From assembly GCA_023678885.1 (NCBI GenBank), contig CM043009.1:17973117-18037116 (forward strand): DNA of 64,000 nt, given 5' to 3'. A program made the position numbers and the translations under genes. This stretch comes from Pogostemon cablin (taxonomy: Eukaryota; Streptophyta; Magnoliopsida; Lamiales; Lamiaceae). The notes beneath the pieces are model-generated. The model made no database searches. It was not told where the DNA came from and worked only from the letters and a program-made list of their open reading frames with translations. Shown one piece after another: positions 58,148 through 64,000 of this stretch (its first letter is position 1; every line of letters begins with the position of its first letter).

Positions 58148-59021
58148 ATGGTGAAAGATTTGGACCCTCTAACATATTTTCTTGGCATCGAAGTTGTGTC
58201 TGGCTGGGAAGATTTATTTTTGTCTCAGCACAAATACATGATTGACCTTCTTAAAAGGTTTCGTCTTGATGACGTCAAGCCCCTTACTACACCTATATCA
58301 CATAAGTCGTATTCTGGCAATGTCTTAGTTGATGCCACATAATATCGAAGTGCAATCGGAGGACTCCAATATCTCACCTTTACAAGATCGAATATTGCGT
58401 TTATTGTAACCAAGTTGGCCTAACATATATCTTCTCTTTCGGCTTCACATTGGGATGTTATAAAGCGTTTGCTTTAATAGCTAAAAGGTACACTTCATCG
58501 TGGCCTTCTATAACATAAGTCATCACCTCACTATTCTCTTCATCTTATATCCTATATCGATTTTGATTTTGGTGGAATCTGGGTGATGGCAAATCCACCT
58601 CTGCATATTTAATATTTATGGTTCTAGCCACATTTCTTGGTGCTCACGTAAAACAAGGTGTCGCTCGATCATCAACTGAGGCAGAGTATCGAGCTTTAGC
58701 TTCCGCTGCATCTGAAGTTTGTTTGTTACATCATTTGTTTAGTGAATTGGGCATTGTCTCTTCCACGCCTCCTCTCATTCTTTGTGACAACATGGGTGCC
58801 ACACAACTTGCACTCAATCCGGTGAAACAATCTAGAATGATGCACATAGCTATTGATCTTCATTCAGTTAGTGACCTTGCATCCAAAGGCCGACTATCTG
58901 TCGCATATGTTTACACAGACTATCAACTAGCTGACTTGCTCACAAAGTCGTTGCCTCGATCACGATTTCAATCTCTTCGATCAAAACTCTCTGTTGCTAA
59001 TAGAATGTCGATTTTGGGGGA
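58148..59021 (+). pseudogene. Copia E reverse transcriptase end and RNase H
   Basis: MVKDLDPLTYFLGIEVV and LFLSQHKYMIDLLKRFRLDD are the last reverse transcriptase motifs. YRSAIGGLQYLTFTRSNIAF and the KGTLHRGLL region follow with stops. At 58618-59058 there is a clean RNase H: VARSSTEAEYRALASAASEV, LCDNMGATQLALNPV and QLADLLTKSLPRSRFQSLRS. The STEAEYRAL and LCDN blocks carry conserved acidic residues. It ends next to the polypurine tract GATTTTGGGGGACG (59010-59023). Only the 3' fifth of the polyprotein is present. The relatively good frame suggests a younger insertion than the others. Confidence 0.88.
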
Positions 59022-59172
59022 CGTATTAAGAGATAAAATATATTATAATATTTTGTGATTGATTGATTGAAAGAGATTTTAGGACGTTTGTTGTAACTCT
59101 CTCATTTAATATATTGTTGTATCATTCATTTGATTAAAAGTGAAAAACATTTTTCAAATCTTAAATATAGAT
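59022..59172 (+). mobile_element. Copia E 3' LTR fragment
   Basis: It follows the polypurine tract. The block GTGATTGATTGATTGAAAGA ... CATTTTTCAAATCT (59055-59161) recurs in altered form at 59750-59816 plus 60090-60139, where a MITE splits it. No complete LTR end is seen. Confidence 0.6.
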
Positions 59173-59174
59173 TA

Positions 59175-59737
59175 CTCTCTTCGTCCCAGATATTTTTACT
59201 CATTTATATGGTCACGATGATTAAGAAGTTTTTTTAGTATACTCCCTCCATCTCGGACCACCCTTCCCGTTAGCTGTACCACGTTGTTTAAAAAAGTTTA
59301 ACTTTTGACTAATTTTGTTGACTTTAGTGAGTATTTTAGTATTTTTAGGTAATATAATATTATAAAGTAATGGTATATGTGAAAAAGGAGTGAAAAATTA
59401 AAATTAAAGTAACTTTTGAGGTTGTTGAATAAAATAATTTTTCTTCTTTTTGTGATGTGAAGGCTATTGTGGGAGGGACGAATAAGAAAAATATGAAGGG
59501 TGGTGTGGGACGACGTATAATATAAGAAAAATAGGAATAAATTAGTAATTTTAGATAATAAATAAATAAAGTTGTTGGGAATGATGAATAAAGTGTAAAT
59601 AAAGTTATTGGGATGGATAAATAAAGTGTAAAAAGTAAGTAAGATGTATATTGTATTTTTACCATTAATAAAAATGTATAAAATACCTAGGACACCTGAA
59701 AATGAAAAATGAGTAAAAATGTGTGGAACGAATGGAG
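59175..59737. mobile_element. Stowaway-like MITE with a second MITE nested inside
   Basis: The outer ends are CTCTCTTCGTCCCAGATATT and the inverted ...AAAATGTGTGGAACGAATGGAG, each flanked by TA and sharing TTTTTACTCATTT. The inner element spans about 59242-59515: CTCCCTCCATCTCGGACCAC facing GGTGGTGTGGGACGACG, also next to TA, with the right end degraded. Confidence 0.75.
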
Positions 59738-59816
59738 TAATATTTTGTTCGTGATTAATTTATTGAGACTTAAGAGAGATTTGAGGAATTTTGTTGCAAC
59801 TCTCTCTATCTATATA

Positions 59817-60089
59817 CTCCCTCCGTCCCAACTTCAACTTCACACTTTTCGTTTTGGTCCGTCCCAAATTCAACTTCACACTTCTATAAAAGGAAAAAGC
59901 AACAAACTAATATCCCTCTAACATACTTTAATTTCAAATTTGTCATCACCTTTTTAACACACATAACATACTTTATCATTTATTTATTACCCAAAAATAC
60001 CATACTACCCTCAAAAGTAAGTCAAAAAGTGATTTTTCTTAAATTCCGTATCTACAGTAAACGTGAACTTGAATTTGGGACGGAGGGAG
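59817..60089. mobile_element. Stowaway-like MITE
   Basis: 273 bp, CTCCCTCCGTCCCAACTTCA to the inverted ...TTGGGACGGAGGGAG, flanked by TA. Sequences on either side match 59090-59150 without the insert, giving an occupied/empty site pair. Confidence 0.9.
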
Positions 60090-60139
60090 TATTATGTATC
60101 ATTCATTAGATTAATAGTGAAAATCATTTACCAAATCTT

Positions 60140-60390
60140 ATATTGGATTTCCTATTTCACAATTCATGTTTTATTGTTATTTCATGATAATATATCAAAA
60201 GGCCTAAACTCTATCAATAACCATTAAATTCTTATGAAATAAATAATAATAACATGTGTCATTTATTTAAAAAATAAGAGTAGGACTTGGGTACAACTAG
60301 GGATACCAAATGAATTGGGACCACCCTTCTTAATTAATTCTTGCTCCTTCATTAATATTGTTTTTTATTTTATTTTTAAATTTATTATAC
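60140..60390. other. Intergenic, nothing recognised
   Basis: AT-rich with no element border or coding match. Confidence 0.4.
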
Positions 60391-60394
60391 TTAA

Positions 60395-60650
60395 ATGACT
60401 ATTATACCCTAAATCCTAGGAATAAATTATACCCTAAACCACAAGGGTAAAATTACAATTATATCCTAAACCCTAAACTTTAAGGATAAATCATACTCTA
60501 AACCATAGGGGTAAAATTACAATTATACCCTAAACCCTAAGAATAAATTATACCCCAAAATTATAAAGGTAAAATTACAATTATACCCTAAATCCTAGGG
60601 ATAAATTATACCATGAACTACAAGGATAAAATTCCAATTATATCTCTAAA
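60395..60650. repeat. Telomere-like CCCTAAA minisatellite, about 60-bp period
   Basis: Four to five degenerate units with AAAATTACAATTATA (starting 60449, 60513, 60571 and about 60628), each followed by CCCTAAAYCCTA-like text and a GGATAAATTATACC block. The plant telomere heptamer appears only as isolated or doubled copies within the larger unit. Confidence 0.85.
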
Positions 60651-61150
60651 ATTAAATAAATAAAAATAAGAAAATAAACAAAAAATAATTATAAAACAAG
60701 AAAAATAGAAATTAGATAAAACAACAAAACACACCATGAAGATGAAGCAATGAAGTTATAAATTTCAAAATTGGTGCCCTTACCTAGTCATTGCCAAAAA
60801 AAATATAATACAATATGAAACACTATTACGTATAGGTGATCCCATGCCTTAAAACAACATAGCGTAATTGATTCTTGGATGAGGGAATAAATTTCGATGA
60901 AAAGTAAATTATAATGGAAATTGGGTAAGCAAGTACCTCACGAGTTGAATGCATGAGTCGGAATGCATTAGTTAGTAATTATTATCACATGGGGTTATAA
61001 TATGTGTACGTGTGGTAAATATTGGCGGTACAATATTCATCCAAGGGAAAGATTGACGCTTAGCCTAATACACGCAATTATCAAGGATTGCTCTTTCTTC
61101 CCACGTCAGCCAATTAAAATCGCAAGAAAAGATTGTTATCTTTTAATAAA
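60651..61150. other. Intergenic, nothing recognised
   Basis: No coding match. It separates the minisatellite from the Helitron end at 61154. Confidence 0.45.
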
Positions 61151-61404
61151 ATACTAGCGTTTTAATCCATGCTATGCACGGAGATATGTTATAACAAAAA
61201 TAATGTATTTGTTTGTAATTTATAAAATTTTAAAATAATAAGCTTTGGTTATTGAGAATTATATTAAAGTTATTTAATTGCATTTAAGGTAAAATATTGT
61301 GAGTAAAATCCCATATATTATTTTTGGTTTAATTTTTAATGTATTAAGACTAATATAATGAATCCCTAATATAAACCATGTATACGAAAGATGTTTAGGT
61401 CTAC

Positions 61405-61630
61405 AATAATAAAATAGGAAGAGAAAGGGTTGTGTTCACATGCCCTTTATAATTTCCGTGCCCTTTACAATTTAAACACTCTATCAATACATATGTTTAA
61501 ATAAAATAGGAAGAGAAAGGGTTGTGTTCACATGCCCTTTATAATTTCCGTGCCCTTTACAATTTAAACACTCTATCAATACATATGTTTAAATAAAATA
61601 GGAAGAGAAAGGGTTGTGTTCACATGGGAC
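61405..61630. repeat. 92-bp tandem repeat in the Helitron
   Basis: Two full copies plus a partial third, with AAAATAGGAAGAGAAAGGGT starting at 61411, 61503 and 61595. The two full copies look essentially identical by eye, so this is a recent duplication. Confidence 0.95.
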
Positions 61631-61664
61631 ACAGACCGTGTCCCCTGGGCACAGGAGGTTTTGC

Positions 61665-61675
61665 CTATATATATT
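61665..61675 (+). promoter_or_regulatory. Possible TATA box of the reductase gene
   Basis: CCTATATATAT lies about 50 bp before the ATG at 61720, a plausible plant TATA position with a very short leader. It falls inside the inferred terminus of the small Helitron. Functional use is inferred from position only. Confidence 0.4.
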
Positions 61676-61719
61676 AGTAATTAGAAAAATAAAAGAGCGC
61701 TAGGAATTAGAGTGTAAAA

Positions 61720-64000
61720 ATGGGAGAGGTGAGGAACAAGCAGATTGTATTACAAGACTACGTGGTGGGTTCTCCTAAAGAATCCGATCTGCTATTAAAA
61801 ACCTCCACTGTCCAACTCAAGATTCCCGACGGCTTCGACGGCGCCGTTTTGGTCAAGAATCTCTACTTATCTTGCGACCCCTACATGCGTGGGCGTATGA
61901 GCAAACCCGATGGCACAAGCTATGTTGACTCTTTTACACCTGGTTCGGTCAGTGTTTCCTCACTCTAACTCATGCCCTCCTCACATTTTATTTTCCTTAT
62001 TCCTTTTCTATGATTCTATTCATATTCTCAATTACTCCATTTTAGTGATCTCCTCACCATATAATTTTTTTTATTTTTAATTTGTTATTAACAATAGGTA
62101 ATTAAAAGGTAAACATATAAAAAAAATAATCCACCGACACACGATCACATGATGATATTTATAATTTATATATATTGTTTAAAAAACCAAATTACCAATG
62201 AAAAAAAAAAAGCCCAATTAACTAAGAAAAATATTTTCTTAATATCTTTGAAAAAATTAGTTGCACAAGATTGAAAGAAGGGAGGAGGATTTAAATGGTG
62301 AGACCATCTCGATCTCACGGAAAGATTTTTAAGAAATGGGTAAAAAAGTTAAAAAAATAGTAATGCGAGTGAATGAAGTTTGAGTGGTAAAATAAATTAT
62401 TTCATAAACTAAAATAATTCTCCCTCCGTTACGGACTTATCTGTATGGTAGTGTAAGTACGGAGTTTACTTTTTAATTAACTTTATTGACTTTTTAGGGG
62501 TATTATGATATTTTTAAGTAATAAATAAACTATAAAATATATTAGATGTGTGTGGGAGTAATATTTTTGAAATTAAGATAACTTTTGAGATTATTGATTA
62601 ATAGAAGTTTTCTTTTATTGGGTGTTGAAGTTAAGTGTGAGATGGATGAAAATGAAATGTGTGAATATAAGTGTGAGATAGAGTGTGTAACATTTATAAT
62701 TAAAAGTTATAATATTTTTTAATAAAAATATAATAATTATTTAAAATATTGTAAAATTACCGATTTCACACGAAATGGATGAAAAAATTAATTATTACTC
62801 ATGCATTTATATACTCCCTCCGTCCTTGAAAGAAGTTTTTTTTTTCCCTTCATTTTGAGCGTCTCAGTCTAAAAGTCACGTTTATTTTTTTATACATATA
62901 GAACCCACATCCACCCATTAATATATTAATATTTCTTAATTAAAGTGCAAAAGAGAAGAATTCCTTTTAAAAGGGACTTGGGGAGTATGAAATATGGAGT
63001 ATAAGTGGTGGATTAGTAAAAAAAAACCTTTACTCTAACTTTGATCCACACTCAAATCAATGGATATTTGCTAATTATAAATTTGAAATTGATGTTTTTT
63101 ATTTCTTTTATAAGGATTTTCAAATCATTATTATAACCTTTTCGTTGGGAGGCCCTTCCAATGGACTAAAAAATATTTTAATATTTAAAAATTTTTTAAT
63201 TAATAAAAAAAATAAAAAAATATATAAATAAATAATTACTAAAAAAATTTAATTTTTTTTTTTAGATATTTACCCATTCCCCTGTAACCCCCTTCCCAAC
63301 CACCCCACTACCCACAACCCTGCTCCTGTGAACCCACATCCCTCCCTCGGGTCAAACACAACCTAAGTCTTTTAAAAGTATACGTGGAATGTTCATGAAT
63401 TTTAAAAATATAAAATAAATCGTACTTGAGAAAATTTAATTGTGGAGATATTCATAGAAGTGTTAATTAAAATAATATCTTGTAAAAGAATCCAAAATGA
63501 ATTTATTGGTGAAGATGATAACCTAAATTATATGGAAAAATTTTATAACTTTTAAATATTTGTATAATTCGTATGGTTTAAGTAAGTATAAACTTTGGTA
63601 AACATATTATAGTAGTATTACTAATGAAACAATAAAAATAGGCTATAACGGGATTCGGAGTGGCAAAAATAGTGGAGTCTTCAAATCCAGAATTCAAGAA
63701 AGGCGATCTGGTATGGGGAATGACTGGGTGGCAGGAGTACAGCTTAATCAAGTCCAAACAGACACAGAGTCTATTCAAAATTCAACACACAGATATAGTG
63801 CCTCTCTCTTACTATACTGGAATTCTTGGTAATATATATAACTTGTATTTGGATGCATATTTTGATTTATGTGAACAATGAGAAAACCGGATCCTCCCGT
63901 TCGCAGGTATGGCTGGCCTTACTGCCTACGTTGGTTTTTACGAGATTTGTTCTCCGAAAAAGGGTGAAACCGTCTTCATCTCCGCTGCAACCGGAGCCGT
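61720..64000 (+). CDS. NADP-dependent alkenal double-bond reductase, 5' part
   Basis: Exon 1 is 61720-61947 (76 codons), exon 2 is 63642-63828, and exon 3 runs from 63907 past the window end. All borders fit GT...AG and keep one frame. Motifs include KQIVLQDYVVGSPKESD, NLYLSCDPYMRGRM (conserved near the N-terminus), ITGFGVAKIVES, GDLVWGMTGWQEYS, PLSYYTGILGMAGLTAY and SPKKGETVFISAATGAV, the start of the Rossmann NADP site. These mark the zinc-independent MDR family (alkenal/2-alkenal reductases, leukotriene B4 dehydrogenase-like), which reduce the C=C bond of alpha,beta-unsaturated aldehydes and ketones, typically in the cytosol. About half of the usual 340-350 residues are present. The start context AAAAATGG is good. 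Intron 1 is 1.69 kb and holds a MITE. No damage is seen. Confidence 0.93.
62814..62985. mobile_element. Stowaway-like MITE in reductase intron 1
   Basis: 172 bp, CTCCCTCCGTCCTTGAAAGA to the inverted ...AAAAGGGACTTGGGGAG, flanked by TA. A second CTCCCTCCGTTACGG end at about 62421 in the same intron lacks an evident partner. Confidence 0.8.

Larger units (their letters stand above)
61154..61685 (-). mobile_element. Small non-autonomous Helitron upstream of the reductase
   Basis: On minus the 3' end is CCGTGC-ATA-GCATGG (6-bp hairpin with one wobble pair), then ATTAAAACGCTAG and host T. This is a textbook Helitron terminus. The 5' end is less certain: on minus, TCTAATTACTAATATATATA leads into GGCAAAACCTCCTGTGCCC, a usual Helitron 5' style. 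The flanking host base A is not found, so the border could differ by a few bases. It contains the 92-bp repeats and ends about 35 bp before the reductase start codon. Confidence 0.6.

Overview
The window is plant nuclear DNA, most likely from a eudicot. It is AT-rich and dominated by plant-type transposable elements: Ty1/copia, Athila-type Ty3/gypsy, CACTA, Helitron, hAT and Stowaway-like MITEs. Captured plant gene fragments and one intron-containing plant gene support this. No bacterial operon, CRISPR array, rRNA gene or intact tRNA gene is visible. Only one gene looks intact, the 5' part of an NADP-dependent alkenal double-bond reductase at the right edge (exons 61720-61947, 63642-63828, 63907 onward). 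Everything else recognised is a transposon, a repeat or a broken gene fragment.

Layout: 1-4 kb holds a decayed copia RNase H end and a probable chromovirus LTR, both on minus. 4.2-33.8 kb is one nested retrotransposon cluster. The outer host is a short-LTR copia (called AB here; LTRs at 12307-12494 on minus and 33576-33801 on plus). An Athila element sits inside it (LTRs 6511-8306, 21730-23658 and 29728-31417; gag split between 6042-6480 and 18197-19090). A long-LTR copia (called C; LTRs 4647-6041 and 16827-18196) sits inside the Athila gag. A 5-kb CACTA transposon (24694-29723) carrying a ubiquitin-fold (MUB) gene fragment sits at the Athila polypurine-tract/LTR boundary. Target duplications and strand orientations indicate that about 8-9 kb of this nest (from near 4.2 kb to between 12.5 and 13.3 kb) was later inverted.

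34-43.7 kb is AT-rich sequence with a copia integrase fragment, a hAT-type element with an exact 8-bp target duplication, several Stowaway-like MITEs, a B3-domain fragment and a non-autonomous Helitron end. 43.7-52.6 kb holds a decayed autonomous Helitron (Rep/helicase, minus strand) interrupted by a 4.57-kb CACTA element (48016-52587). That CACTA carries an Ulp1-like cysteine protease gene and an acyl-CoA thioesterase exon but no visible transposase. 52.6-61.7 kb has a third copy of the copia C LTR, a LINE zinc-binding fragment, a copia RT/RNase H end, nested MITEs, a telomere-like minisatellite and a small Helitron that ends against the reductase promoter.

I see no cooperating gene system. 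The interest lies in the order of transposon events: nesting, gene capture, internal deletion and inversion, all readable from junction sequences. Family assignments come from recognising motifs by eye. No database search or alignment was run, and element borders are approximate unless a target duplication is given.
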